This document shows positions 1 to 11,757 of a stretch of DNA of 64,000 bases, piece by piece (the first letter of the stretch is position 1; every line of letters starts with the position of its first letter). The stretch is from Scylla paramamosain. Its lineage: Eukaryota > Arthropoda > Malacostraca > Decapoda > Portunidae. Under the pieces are notes generated by a model. It searched no databases and was not told where the DNA came from. It was given only the letters and a program-made list of their open reading frames with translations. The translations under genes and the position numbers were made by a program. The stretch covers positions 17,316,615-17,380,614 of the forward strand of contig NC_087180.1 of NCBI RefSeq assembly GCF_035594125.1, read 5' to 3'.

Positions 1-33
1 TGGCTCAGTTTGGTTCAGTTTGGTTCAGTTTGG
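1..33 (+). repeat. 11-bp tandem repeat at the window edge
   Basis: TGGTTCAGTTT occurs three times (first copy TGGCTCAGTTT). It may continue left of the window. Confidence 0.8.
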
Positions 34-1009
34 CCATTTAACGCAAGCTGAACGTCTCTCTTCCGGCGCCTTAGACGAGAACTCACCGCGGGGGCTCGGG
101 GAGGGGGAGAGAGGATACGTGGGCGTGGGGGGATGGGGGGAGGGAGACGTAAGGAGGATGAAATGAGAGGGAAAAGAAATAAGAGAAATTGCTTCGTTTT
201 ATCAGTTTATTTATTTTTTTTTTTATCTTTCATTTCCTTTCACTTTCTTGTACCAGTTACGAATTTTAAACAAACTTCTCTCATTCATTTTTCAAAGCTA
301 TATATGACTATTTTGACCTTTATATCCTTTTCCTCATCCTTTATATTGCACCCTCCTCCTCCTCCTCTTCCTTCTCCTCCTCTGTAACTTCCCTCACCGC
401 AGACTCTCTGTTCTGGTGTCATTGTGCCTCGCAGGTCAGATTCCATTGTTGTCATCTCAGTTTATCGCACCTTTTCTCCTCCTCGTCCTCCTCAGTTTCA
501 TCCTTTTCCTCCTAATCCTCTTCTTCCTTCACCCTATGCGTCACTTTTCCCTTCCTCCTCCTCCCCAGTTTCATCCTCTTCTTCCTTCACCTTATGCGTC
601 ACTTTTCCCTTCCTCCTCCTCCCCAGTTTCATCCTTTTCCTCCTAATCCTCTTCTTCCTTCATCCTATGCGTCACTTTTTCCCTTCCTCCTTCTCCTCCT
701 CCTCCTCCTCCTCCTCCTCCTCTTCAATCTAATCCACTTCCCTGTATATTCTTAATCTTTCATAATCTCTTCCTTTGCATTATCTTAAGGTTTAATCTCA
801 TCGTTTACGTCACACAGACACAGATGTTGGCTACAGAATCCTATCTAAAACTCCTTTTGTCTTTTGTCTGATTACGTAAAACAAGAATATCCAGCTTGTT
901 TCCTTCTATCCTTGTAATAAATTAAGGGAAACCCCACAAAGGTCGACTATGGAGTGCTGTGTCTTTCAATATTACATCTTCCGGGTCTTCATTCCTTCAT
1001 ACACTGTAA
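34..1009. other. Intergenic: G-rich block, pyrimidine-rich block
   Basis: Holds a G-rich segment (90-150), a pyrimidine-rich tract (340-725) with the tandem at 493-690, and unremarkable AT-rich DNA from 725 to 1009. Open frames here are low-complexity Ser/Pro/Leu/Phe translations of CT-rich DNA and are not genes. Confidence 0.6.
493..690 (+). repeat. Three-unit ~73-bp pyrimidine-rich tandem
   Basis: Units start at 493, 566 and 624 with CAGTTTCATCC and share CTTCTTCCTTCA and TATGCGTCACTTTT. The middle unit lacks 15 bp, so its length is 58. Confidence 0.85.
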
Positions 1010-1275
1010 CAAGTAACCAGCAGGGGTTTCTAAATGGTGGTAATGCTGCTTTTTCACTGTTAATTTTCCTATGGTTTAATTCTTATGCGCAACTAAGTAA
1101 CCAGCAACTATTTTTCATAAGCAATCTAAAGAGTAATAACGCACTTATTTCCATTACAACTTACAGACTTTCATTCCAGCAAACATTTTCTAAGAGCAAG
1201 TAACGAGCAGCCAACAAGAATTTTCACAAGCAATTTAAAGGGTGACTATCTTATTTCCATCTTCCATCTGACCAA
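1010..1275 (+). repeat. Three-unit degenerate tandem, ~84-103-bp period
   Basis: AAGTAACCAGCA-like starts lie at 1011, 1095 and 1198, followed by TTTTCATAAGCAATCTAAAG / TTTTCACAAGCAATTTAAAG and TTATTTCCAT in units 2 and 3. The copies are heavily diverged. Confidence 0.6.
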
Positions 1276-1519
1276 GGGACCGATGAGAGGAGGGAAAAGC
1301 TTCATGGAGGATATCTGCCTGACCCCTCATCGCCTCGGCCCTTCCTGGTCTCGGGATCCACCTCTCGTCCACTTTTTCCCCACCATTTTCCTCCTCACCT
1401 CCCCCTGACCCCTTGTGCACCTTTGTCCACCCTCCCCTCCCCCCCCTGACAGGCCACCAGTTAGCTTCCCAGAGAGGCAATCCTGCACCTGGCCTGTCTG
1501 TCCCCCTCTCCCTACCCTG

Positions 1520-1521
1520 CT

Positions 1522-1596
<75 letters not shown>
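1520..1596. repeat. (CT)n microsatellite
   Basis: 77 bp, one phase slip at 1540. Confidence 0.97.
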
Positions 1597-1598
<2 letters not shown>

Positions 1599-2125
1599 AT
1601 CACCTTCATTTAACTATCACGTCCTTTCCTGTACCATTACTTACGTTTCCGTGTTTAATTTCCCGTATTTTCCTTTAAACTACACACATCACCATCAATT
1701 CTTACCTTCAGATCAACATTAAACGAGAACACATTGACCTTCTACTCACCAACGCGGACGGTGACTGGCAATGGCGTGAGGCTGCAATGATAGCGGAGGT
1801 GATGGGAGGTGAGAGGGAGAGGTGATGGCAGAGGCGTGAGACAGGTGGTATAGCAGTCCTCACAATCTTCAGTCTACGCCCCTTCCTTCCAGAACAGCGA
1901 GGGAGACAAGAGGTGGACCCGAGGCACCCCGCAGAGCCTCGCAGAGCACGTCCTGAAGGCTGCGGGGACAAGGCCTCTTACTTCTGCTTCATTACCCACC
2001 AATCCGTGTTTATTAAGTGCGTTGTGTGGGTGGTGGAGGGACTCGCGGGCACCACAATGCTCGTGACCCACCTTGCTGCCACCCCCACAGGTCTTCTCGT
2101 CTCTCCTCGCCTCTCACCAGCCTGA

Positions 2126-2127
<2 letters not shown>

Positions 2128-2197
<70 letters not shown>
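2128..2197. repeat. (GA)n microsatellite
   Basis: 70 bp, uninterrupted. Confidence 0.97.
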
Positions 2198-2199
<2 letters not shown>

Positions 2200-2879
2200 C
2201 AGCATCAGTGAAAATGATTAAGAAGTGACCAGTGTTACCAGCTCCTCAAATGTGACCCTCAATCAATAATATGACGAAGAATTTATAGATGCCATATTGC
2301 AGATTATCGTGAATATTATGAATGGACTTTAATAATCAAACCAACTATCTATCCACTTTACATTGTTCACCATAGTTACTTGAGGACTATCGCTACTTGA
2401 CTGTCGTGTTAATTATAAAAATACTTTAATCAAACCAAAAATTCACCTTACACTCATCCCTGCTGCTAACATATTCATTACTCGAGACGCCACTACGTAA
2501 TCCTGAGTCACAGAACAACGCATCATGGAGGAGTGAGTCAGGGCTGAGTCAGCATGGGGAGCTTTTTACCCTGATTCTGCGGTGAGAGGGCCGACGCATC
2601 ACCACCACCACCACCACTACTACAAACATCCCGTCCCCACCACCACCACCACCACCATCTGGCGCCACCAACACGTTTAGCGGTAACATTGCAACACTTG
2701 TAAGTCTCAACCCGCCTTGGAAGTTTCGTCACGTTTTGCAAGGTTCGTTTGGTCCTCCAGAAGTCTTTATTCGGCCAAAGTGAGGAATAACAATCGTAGT
2801 AATCGTTATAATTCTAATACGCATTATAATTGCAATAATCACATCATCACGTTTTGTAAGGTTAGATTTTCACATACTC

Positions 2880-2880
<1 letters not shown>

Positions 2881-2915
<35 letters not shown>
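2881..2915. repeat. (CA)n microsatellite
   Basis: 35 bp. Confidence 0.95.
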
Positions 2916-2918
<3 letters not shown>

Positions 2919-3618
2919 TCCATCGTCCCATACAGACCGTCACACACTCCACGGAAGACACATCCCATTGCAGTCTTACTTAACATTCATAGACAACGTT
3001 TTTCAGCTCATTCCAGACTCCCAAAGGACATCATAGAAAAAAAAAAAAAACTGAGAAAGAGACTTACTTACTTAAAACCTCCTTTATTTGAGTATAAGCA
3101 TGAGAGAAACGAGTGGCAAACAGGACTGGTAAAGACCGTACAGGATAGAGGTCTTAAGGCCATGTGAAGGGATACAGGGGGGATAGAAAGATGACGCTAG
3201 TGAGGCTTAGGGAAACAAGGGAAGGAGAAAAGCAGGGAAGATTCGAAGAGGCGGCAAGGAGGAAGTGATGGAAGGAAGGCAAAAGGGAAGTGGAGGCTTC
3301 AAAATAAAAATGAAGAGAAATGCAGGGAAGCGGGTGAAGGGGGCGAGGAAACATGATAAAGGCATGGAAGAAAAGTCGGTAAAGGAGGCAGAAGAGAGAC
3401 ATGAGAGGAGGTATTGCTGAGTGTTGAGCAAGAAAGAAGGAAGTGAAGGAATGCAGGGCAGGAAAAAAGACTGAGAAAAAAAAAGGACAAAAGGAGACTG
3501 AAGGAAGCCAGCAAGAGAGGAAATAACGAAGGAAGGAAGGAGGGAGAGAAGACGACGACCCTGGGAGAAAATTTGAGGGCATGGGAGGAAGGCATCGGCA
3601 TGGAAGAAGGAGAAGGAC

Positions 3619-3673
3619 AGGGGCATGGGAGGAGGGCATCGGGAGGGCATAGGGAGGGCACAGGGAGGGTACA
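3619..3673 (+). other. Potential G-quadruplex cluster
   Basis: Repeated GGGCAT(A/C)GGGAGG-type units give at least eight GGG runs separated by 1-5 bp. Confidence 0.55.
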
Positions 3674-4073
3674 GGAAGGCATGGGCGCCGCCAGGTGTTT
3701 CCCCCAAGCCTCCTGCCGCGACTTCTGCTGCTGCTTTTCATCCACCTTTGTCCCCGTCTTTCTTTTCATCCCTCCTCCGTCTCCCCTTCCTTTATACAGA
3801 ACCCCGTCAGGTTTCCTTTGGCCGACTCCGAGCAAGCTCCAAGAATCTGGCCGTGGCTTTGTGGGTTTTCAAAAAGGTTCGCACAAGAGGCACCGCGGGA
3901 CCCTTGGCGATACCACGGGCGGCGAGCGATGTCCTGCGACCAGCTGACAAGGAGTGCGTAAGAATGCGTAATAAATGGCGTAAGATGTGGGGCTGGCGGA
4001 GTGAATGGGCTCCAGTAAAGTGCGCCGCTGCCCAAGACACGTGCTGCCCCGGCTACTGCGCATGCGTCGCTGG

Positions 4074-4074
<1 letters not shown>

Positions 4075-4138
<64 letters not shown>
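4075..4138. repeat. (CT)n microsatellite
   Basis: 64 bp, uninterrupted. Confidence 0.97.
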
Positions 4139-4140
<2 letters not shown>

Positions 4141-5069
4141 CGTATCATTTAAGTCTTTGTCAAGTACAGAGAAATTCGTTAAAGAAAAAGAAGAGGAAGA
4201 ATGAATAAAAAAAAAGAAGACGAGGAGGAGAGAGAAAAGGAGAAGTAAAAGGAAGAGAAAGAAGACGTCAAAAAGGAGGAGGATAAAGCAAAATAGAAGA
4301 GAAGAGAAGGGAGGAAGAGGGTGTCTGACTCACTGAAGGGAGGGGATGGCGCGCGACCAGTGTGTGTGTGTGTGTGTGTGCCCGGTCTCTTTGCCCAAGC
4401 CGGGGGGGGGGGGGAAGGGGGAGGAAGATGATGGAAGAGGGGGACGGAGGTGACGCAGAACCTGTAACAAATTTCAACATCTTTCCCTTCCCTTCAGATG
4501 ATGGTGGGCAGCCTTCAGCATCTCCCAACCTGTTCTTTCCCTTCCCATCATCCTCTCCCACCTTCCCCATCCCCTTTCACCTTCCTGTCTTCCTCTTCCA
4601 CCTTCCCATCATCGCCTTCCACCTTCCCATCATCGCTTTCCACCTTCCCTTCATCATCTTCCCCATTCCCGTCATTCCCTTCCCCATCATCCCATCTTCG
4701 TGAGGATATTTATATACATTTTCCATAAACCTATTTTTACAAGTTCTTCGAGGCAAAAAACCGAAATTATCTACTTGCATTATTTTTTACCGCACTTTTT
4801 CTTCGCTCTCTCCTCTGCCAATATCAAGAATTCGGAAGATTATTTTTTACTCAACTCTCGGCTGGCGAAAGATGAAAAAACATCCCCCTTGGCCGATCTT
4901 TTTATTTTATTTTTTTTGTGTGTGCGAGTCTTTTGTCGTGTCGTCGGCGGCTACGGGGACGAGGCTTAGCTTGGACGACCAGAGGCACCACGACCCCTTC
5001 ACCCCGCCACCGAGGTAGCCACGACTCGGCCACGCCTTGAGCCATGGTCTTAAAATTCTCGGCGTCTCA
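4139..5069. other. Intergenic, purine-rich then pyrimidine-rich
   Basis: Purine-rich 4160-4330, (GT)n 4360-4380, a run of G at 4402-4414, then a 21-bp minisatellite at 4597-4665 (CCACCTTCCCATCATCGCCTT, three copies). No gene seen. Confidence 0.6.
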
Positions 5070-5435
5070 TTTCGACAACTTATAAAAGAATCTAATGGAT
5101 GGTTTCGGTTTTCAAATGTGTTTATGGTCCTAGTGACAGTTTAGTGTGCTTTCTATCGTCCATTGAAAAGACACCTATTAGATCCAATTTATTCCTACGA
5201 AGTTCCTGTTTGTAAAGGTGTTTCTGTGATTATGAGTACGTATGTTGATGATGTGACGTGCATCCTTTGCTGTCAATTGAAAAGACATCCTTAATATTAA
5301 ATTCAACTTATTTTTATCACTTCTAAAAGGCTCTAGTGGAAGTTTCGGCGTTTAAAAGGTGTTTGAGATAATATTGATAGTCTGACATGTATTCTGTACC
5401 GTCAATTAGAAATAAACTCAAGAGATCTAATTAGT
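5070..5435 (+). repeat. Three-unit degenerate array, ~120-bp period
   Basis: Each unit has a variant of TTCTAAAAG, AAAGGTGTTT, a TGATAGT/TGTGAC block, then CGTCAATTGAAAAGACA at about 5158, 5271 and 5400 and TTAGATCCAATTTATT. The copies are strongly diverged. Confidence 0.65.
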
Positions 5436-6418
5436 CACTTGCATGGCCTTTGAAAACAATTCTCATGACAACCGAGGATCTTCACTTCACCACAGAATTT
5501 GTTTGGATTGCAAGGACACGAAAATATTGCAACATTACAAAACTTCACAAGGACACTGAGGAACTCAAAAGTCACAAAAAATGGACTGAAAACCTAAAAA
5601 TCAAGAGCCAAACACTCCAGGAAAAGTAAAATGAAAGAAAAGGAGAAGTAAAAGAAAGAAAAGAAGACGTCACGGAGGAGGAGGACAAAGTGAAATAGAA
5701 GATTAGAAACGATAGATTAAGAAAATAAAAAGAATCGTCTCACACTATATAACCCAATGGAAAACTCAATACACTAACCACTTAACCTTAACAATCCTCA
5801 AAGCCACCAAGACTTAAAAGCCACACCAAGCCACTCGCTCCTACTGGTGCACTGAACAGACTGGATAAGAGAAAAAAAAACACCGACAAATCACAACACA
5901 CCAAGAAAAACTTAACAGAAAGATATTAAAAGATCTAAAAAGACTCCTTGGAATCTTTTTATCTTATCTCTCGTTTACTTCATCATCCACTCTCTCACCA
6001 AGACCACTAGACAAATAAGGCTATGAAAAGATATGAAAAGGACACTCGGAATTCTTATCTTTCTCCTCTCGTATACTTTATCATTTATTCTATATGTACT
6101 TTCACTTCAGCCGACCACCACCTAATCACGGACAAAAAAGCGAGAGAAAACACGAGCCCTTGAAGGATGAAGAGCCCCGACTGGTCTTCCTGAACCTGGT
6201 CGGGGGATCACTGCGGGAACAATGCGATTTTCAGCCTTATGGCGAGGAATCAAAAGCCACTGGAATCTGTTGGTTCAGACACAAAGCTCCATTTTCCTGC
6301 GCCGCGCCCTCCACCTCCTCCCGGGGCCACCCAGAGAGAGGCAGGCGAGGCGGGGGACAAAGATCCTGCCTCGACTTGGAACCACTTCACCTTCCGTTTG
6401 GTAGAGCGGGGAACTATG
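5436..6418. other. Intergenic unique sequence
   Basis: AT-rich up to 6100, then a GC-rich segment at 6150-6410 with open frames of ordinary composition but no recognisable domain or convincing splice sites. I do not call a gene. Confidence 0.4.
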
Positions 6419-6472
6419 CTCTCTCTCTCTCTCTCTCTCTCTCTGCATTCCGCTTATAGCACGTGTTCATCT

Positions 6473-6524
<52 letters not shown>
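6419..6524. repeat. Split (CT)n microsatellite
   Basis: Arrays at 6419-6444 and 6476-6524 with 31 bp of unique sequence between. A third, at 6909-6942, follows after a (GGAT)n stretch at 6868-6887. Confidence 0.95.
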
Positions 6525-6526
<2 letters not shown>

Positions 6527-6906
6527 TACATACATCAAAGCATTTTTAACTCTCCTCCTCCTTTCCTCCAATCTCTCCTCTTCCTCTTCTTGTCCCCCTC
6601 TTTTCTCCTCCTCCTCCTCCTCCTACTCTTCATCACGGTCTGCCAGCTCTGCACCAACAAAGGTTTCCCAACATCTTACTTGCCAGGTTTACACGCTTCA
6701 CCCCGCCCCTTCCTCTCCTTCAGCTGCTAAGAGGCACGCTTGCTCTCCTCATCCCGTCCCTGCTTGGGCGTAAGATCAGGGAGCGGATTTTATAATGTTC
6801 CGTTTCTTTAGACTGAGTGTGCTGTGCCTTTCTGGATGTATAGGATATAGTTAGTCAATGTTCTTTGGATGGATGGATGGATGGATGAATGGGTGGATAC
6901 TTGACG

Positions 6907-6943
<37 letters not shown>

Positions 6944-7285
6944 GTTGTATCTTTCCATCAGTTTTTCCATCAGTCAGCAGCATCGAACTTAAAGTGAAAG
7001 GGTGTCATTGAAGAAGCAGGACGAAAGAGAAGGATAACAGGTAAAAGATTAAAGAGAATAGAAAATAAATGAGTAACCTTATTATAGATACAGAACGGCG
7101 GGAATAAAGCAGAAAGGAAAGAGGAAAGAAGTAAAGCAAGAAAGTAACCTTATAACGAATAAAAAAAAACGGCAGAAAACAGGGAAAAGAAAGAGGAAAG
7201 AAGTAAAAATTAACATTATTATGAACATAGAACACCAGGAAACAGCGAAAGAAAACGGGCAAAAGAAAACGCATCTAGTACATAC

Positions 7286-7346
7286 CCTGCAGGAGCGTGA
7301 CGTCTGACGGGGGTAGCAGCAGGAGACACCAGAGACAACCTGGCAT
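7286..7346 (-). CDS. Candidate first coding exon with signal peptide
   Basis: The minus strand has ATG at 7346, then MPGCLWCLLLLPPSDVTLLQ and a CAGG|GTATGT donor at 7285. A GC-rich leader precedes it, in contrast to the AT-rich flanks. The Leu-rich run is signal-peptide-like, and the phase-1 exit is common for secreted and receptor genes. No downstream exon could be assigned toward lower coordinates. Confidence 0.25.
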
Positions 7347-7683
7347 TAGGGCGTCAGTGAGGGGCTTAGGACAGCTTTGTGTGAGAGGGGCGAGGCGGCT
7401 CACCCACGGCCAGAGAGAGGGAAGAGCTAGAGCACCTCTTGGCCGGCGTATCCCGTGACGCCCTCAGGAGGTGCTTATGAATGTTGAGTGTCTATGTCGT
7501 GCTGTATACGATTTTGTTCCTGCGACGCCAAACTTGAATTGCGGGGCTAATTTGGTCAAGTTCCTTTTAATCTTCTATTATTTTTACTTATACTTGTTTA
7601 TGGATTTGTTTATTCACTTATTCGTTTATTCAGTGGTTTATTTCACTTATTTTTTTACGGTATATTGAGCTAGCTTATATTTT

Positions 7684-7688
<5 letters not shown>

Positions 7689-7750
<62 letters not shown>

Positions 7751-7790
7751 ATAACAAATAACTCATCACTCAGAGTTGTGCGTCGTGATG

Positions 7791-7821
<31 letters not shown>
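7689..7821. repeat. (CT)n and (GA)n in inverted orientation
   Basis: (CT)n 7689-7748 faces (GA)n 7797-7821 across 48 bp; a transcript could fold into a ~25-bp hairpin. Confidence 0.9.
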
Positions 7822-8593
7822 CTTTCCACAATCCCATACACCTTGAGGCGACAAATACTTAACGAAAACCCTAAAATCCTTTCCCTTTTTCACCCCTCCC
7901 CCTTTTTTTTTCACCCCGTCCCTCGCATACCAACAAAAAGGGAAAAATACCGCAGTGCGAGGTAAATCTTCTCAAAAAATGGGAAAAAACGGAAGGCTTG
8001 CACTGCCCACAATGCCACGCGGGGACAGTGTGAGAACCGCAATTGTAAAACTTGTTGAAACGGGAACACAGATTTTTTCCCACGGGTGATAAATACTCGA
8101 GTTATTTCTCCCACGACCTGTTGCCTCCCATACCCAGCCTGAGAGATGCCCTACAGTGAAGTGCGGAGGAGAGAGAGAAGGGAGAGGATAAGGAGGACAG
8201 GGAGAAGTGAAATAGAGTAACGGTGACCGCCAAACCCTGTCATCATCGTTATTTATCTCAGTATGCCCTTCAATCCTCCATGCCAGCTCCGTTTTCTATG
8301 TCTGCGTGAAGCCTCTCATCATCTCTACGGGGGTGTGGCGGCCTCTCACTCTCCTCCCTCTCTCTCCCTCCTGCCGTGAGAGGATATCGCCTGCACCTCC
8401 CTAATCACACGTCGATATACAAGACACGTCACACTCAGAACACTAATGAAAAATATTCACTTAGGACGCCTCACTCTCCCTCTCTCCCTTTTTTTTTTTC
8501 TTTTTTTTTTTTGCGAGACAAATTCTTTTCGCCAATTAGAGATGGGAAGCGTAATTCTATCCCCGTGAGCCTGAGATGATTATGCAAGTTAGG

Positions 8594-8596
<3 letters not shown>

Positions 8597-8667
<71 letters not shown>
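8597..8667. repeat. (CT)n microsatellite
   Basis: 71 bp, uninterrupted. Followed at 8685-8705 by AACCTAACCTAACTAAACCTAA, a short degenerate match to the complement of the TTAGG telomere unit. Confidence 0.95.
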
Positions 8668-8671
<4 letters not shown>

Positions 8672-9000
8672 GCCACGCTAAAACAACCTAACCTAACTAA
8701 ACCTAAGTATGCAAAGGACGCAAGTCAGTAACCACGCAAACATAACAAAAAAAAAAAAAAGTCACATGGTCCGGTTTAAGTTTAACAATTACAATTATCA
8801 ATTTCCTTTGACACCGCAAGAATTATCAAGCATTTCCTTCATCGTGATTGGCTCAGCGAGGGACGATGCTTTGATACGTGACGTCATTGCTTCTCAACAG
8901 TGCTCGTCTGGGGAGAGGTGCAGTAGGTGGAGCAGTGGCTGATATGCTGCAGAGTGTGTGCGCCTCACTTGTTTTTGCTTACAAGAGACACAAGAATCTG

Positions 9001-9330
9001 AGGAGGAGGAGGAGGAGGAGGAGGGAGGAGTAAAGAGAAGACGAAAAAGATGGAAAGAGGAAGAAGGTGAAAGGCAGAGGAGGAGGAGGAGGAGGGAACG
9101 AGATTAAGGAGCAAAAGAAAAGGATGGAAAAGAGGAAGGAGGAGGAGGAGGAGGAGGAGGAGGAGGAGGAGGAGGAGGAGTAAAGAGAAGACGAAAAAGA
9201 TGGAATAAGAGGAAGAAGGTGAAAGGAGGAGAAGGAGGAGAAGGAGGAGGGAACGAAAGAGAGTAAGGAGCAGAAGAAAAGGATGGAAAGGAGGAAAGAG
9301 GTGAAAGGAGGAGGAAACAGGAGAAACACG
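9001..9330 (+). repeat. Two-unit purine-rich duplication with 150-bp period
   Basis: TAAAGAGAAGACGAAAAAGA begins at 9031 and again at 9181. Both copies continue with GAGGAAGAAGGTGAAAGG, GGGAACGA and GGATGGAAA, and are separated by (GGA)n expansions at 9001-9023 and 9137-9180. Minus-strand open frames here are Ser/Pro/Leu low complexity. Confidence 0.9.
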
Positions 9331-9432
9331 ATGGAAGAAAAGCAGCATTAGTGTAGTCGGTCCTTAAGAGCTTGTTTGTGATACTATATTTTGAGAGGAG
9401 GAGGAAGAAGGAAGAGGCAAAAAAAAAAAAAA

Positions 9433-9613
9433 TAAAAAAAATAAATAAATAAATAAATAAATAAAAATACATATCGCAAATTAAACTCTAGAGATACAAG
9501 AGACTGTGAGATTTAACAAATACACAGAATACTCAACATTTTAGGACAAGGTTGAAGTCTCCCCTATATCTAACCTACACGAATAAATAAATAAATAAAT
9601 AAATAAATAAATA
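9433..9613. repeat. Paired (AAAT)n tetranucleotide arrays
   Basis: Arrays at 9433-9467 and 9582-9613, both reading (AAAT) on +, with starts again about 150 bp apart. Confidence 0.85.
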
Positions 9614-9860
9614 TAGATCGTCTGCCTTCTAAAAAACATACCTTATACAAATGACCATTTAACGATCCTGACACCTGCAAATTGCCTCGCGGATGTGTAG
9701 TGCAAACTTGTTATAATGCACTCTATTTTAGCATGGGATAAAGAGGGGGAACTTTACTAAACTTTTCCAATACGCAAGGGGTTTGCAATTGGCTGTGCGG
9801 TGCATCTTCTGATTGTGTCTCGTGTATGATTTTTTTTCAAGAGGGAATATGCTCAAGGAT

Positions 9861-9864
<4 letters not shown>

Positions 9865-9918
<54 letters not shown>
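9865..9918. repeat. (GA)n microsatellite
   Basis: 54 bp, 240 bp from the LINE 3' end. Confidence 0.95.
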
Positions 9919-9921
<3 letters not shown>

Positions 9922-10161
9922 TTAGCTAAGTTAACCATTCAAACTCTTCGCTTTCTGTGCGGCGCAAGTTTTCTCTTATACTCATCGGATTATTTTGGGG
10001 GTATCTAAATTCATTGGCTGATCTACGAGTATTTATGGGTTTACTCTTATCAAACATAATTATAAGAGTAACATAACTATGCTTAACAATCTGTCCTCGT
10101 CTAGTCACCAAAATGTGAGAAATATAATTGTTGTTCACAGTAACCATTACGCCCTGTTGCC

Positions 10162-10530
10162 CATAAGAACATAAGAAATACGGGAAGCTGCAAGAAGCTA
10201 CCAGGATTACATGTGGCAGTCCCTGTATGAAATATACCTACATATTTCTATCTATCATCCCCATCCATAAATCCGTGTAATCTTCTCTTAAAGCTCCCTA
10301 ATATCTTAGCACTAACAACTTGATTACTGAGTCTGTTCCACTCATCTACCACTATTTGAGAACCAATTTCTTCCTGTCTCTTTCTTAAACCTATTTTTTT
10401 CAAGCTTGAACCCGTTATTTCTTGTTCTGTCCTGGTTACTGATCCTAAGAATTTTGCTTACGTCCCCCTTGTTATAACATTTATACCACTTAAAGACTTC
10501 TATCAGGTCCCATCTCTTTCTCCAACTAAA
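10162..10530 (-). mobile_element. 3' end of a non-LTR retrotransposon (LINE), frameshifted
   Basis: The minus strand encodes the C-terminal tail typical of arthropod LINE reverse-transcriptase polyproteins: RWDLIEVFKWYKCYNKGDV, RISNQDRTRNNGFKLEKNRF, KKETGRNWFSN, then after a one-base loss near 10352, RVVDEWNRLSNQVVSAK and SFKRRL. The stop is at 10248-10250. The 3' UTR ends in a TTCTTATGTTCTTATG tail at 10162. The reverse-transcriptase core is absent, so the copy is 5' truncated as usual for target-primed insertion. Clade (jockey/CR1-like) is not decidable from the tail. Confidence 0.85.
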
Positions 10531-11710
10531 AAAAACGATATTCGCAAAACAAAAACCTCTAATATTGGAACAGAGAGAACAGAGATCATAATTATCACGC
10601 TAAACAAAGCATCATAAAAATCACATCCTCCTATTTCTCGCTTTAACTAAACACAATGATACACACGAACCATCTCTAACCTTCCAGTTGAGAGAATAAA
10701 CATCATAATCATCTCTCTAAACAGGATGCATCACACACATCACAACCACCACAGCCTCTCTCGCCTCACCACCAACACTTCCGCCACAGCCGCCTCCCCG
10801 CAGGCTGAGCAACCCGTCTCGACCTGCCTTTCGTCACTACCTGCACTGAAGGTCGTGGGAGAGGAATGTACTGCCCTAAGTAATACACAACGCCATCAGC
10901 AGCACTTCACAGCACCTTCACCGTTCAAAGGAGCAGTGAACCCGTGATATCTTGCTGACAGTTATCACCACCACTGCCGGCCATGCACCTGACAGCCTCC
11001 CTCACTCATCTTGGTCAGTTCGTACTAAGGATGTTAGTCTTGTTTCTTTGGCTCGTACTAAGGTAATGTGATGGCATGTATGACCACATATCAACTATTA
11101 CATATTAGCTAGGTGTAATATTCAGCAAATATTTGACCGTATGCACTCACCTCAGCAAGTGTGAGATGAGGCGGAGAGTGAATCACCGCCTGACATAATA
11201 AACATTACATCTCACGCCACCACTGCTCCGTCACGCCCTCCCTCACGTGTGTCTGTTGCTGCAAGAGTCCCAACCTGGTCTATTCGTCGCCTCTGCAAAC
11301 CACAAATGCACCACGAGAACCACAACGAGAACCACAAAGCAAAACGCAACTTCCTACCGCCTCCAGCAGCTCCACGGCAAGAGAGGACCGCAGGCTGGGC
11401 ATCCGGGAGCGCGTCACGTGTGCCTCAGATCAAGATTTGGACCCTGGTTCAGTGATTCGAACGGTTTGACCGCCTCGACCAGGATGGAGGGTTAGGAGAG
11501 GAAGTTTCTTGGCTGAGTATAGTGCTGCCATCTATTGGATGCATAATATATTGGAAAATAGGTATAACTAAGACGGGAACTGTTGTGTTTTTATCAGCCT
11601 GTTGCTTCTCTCTCGCGTTTCACTTTTTTTTTTTTTTATGCACGAAAACACATGTACACAATTATTTACGATTAATGAAAGAATGAAGAATACTTAGAAG
11701 TCAATCAAAT

Positions 11711-11757
<47 letters not shown>

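Larger units (their letters stand above)
1597..4074. other. Intergenic with short simple repeats
   Basis: Contains (GA)n 2128-2197, (CA)n 2881-2915, a (CAC)n cluster at 2599-2657, and a purine-rich segment (3170-3690). A segment at 1711-1809 is open and bounded by AG and GTGAGA but matches no family. Between 2200 and 2540 I see only AT-rich unique sequence. Confidence 0.5.

Noticed and set aside
949..1203. 84-codon + frame
   Set aside because: Lies across the degenerate tandem 1010-1275; copies are not in the same frame.
1706..1781. Minus-strand segment with good acceptor (1782-1784) and GTAAGA donor
   Set aside because: All three frames contain a stop, so it cannot be an internal coding exon; the + strand alternative (1711-1809) matches no family.
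6094..6459. 121-codon + frame before (CT)n
   Set aside because: No recognisable domain and the frame runs into the microsatellite; ordinary chance length for GC-rich DNA.
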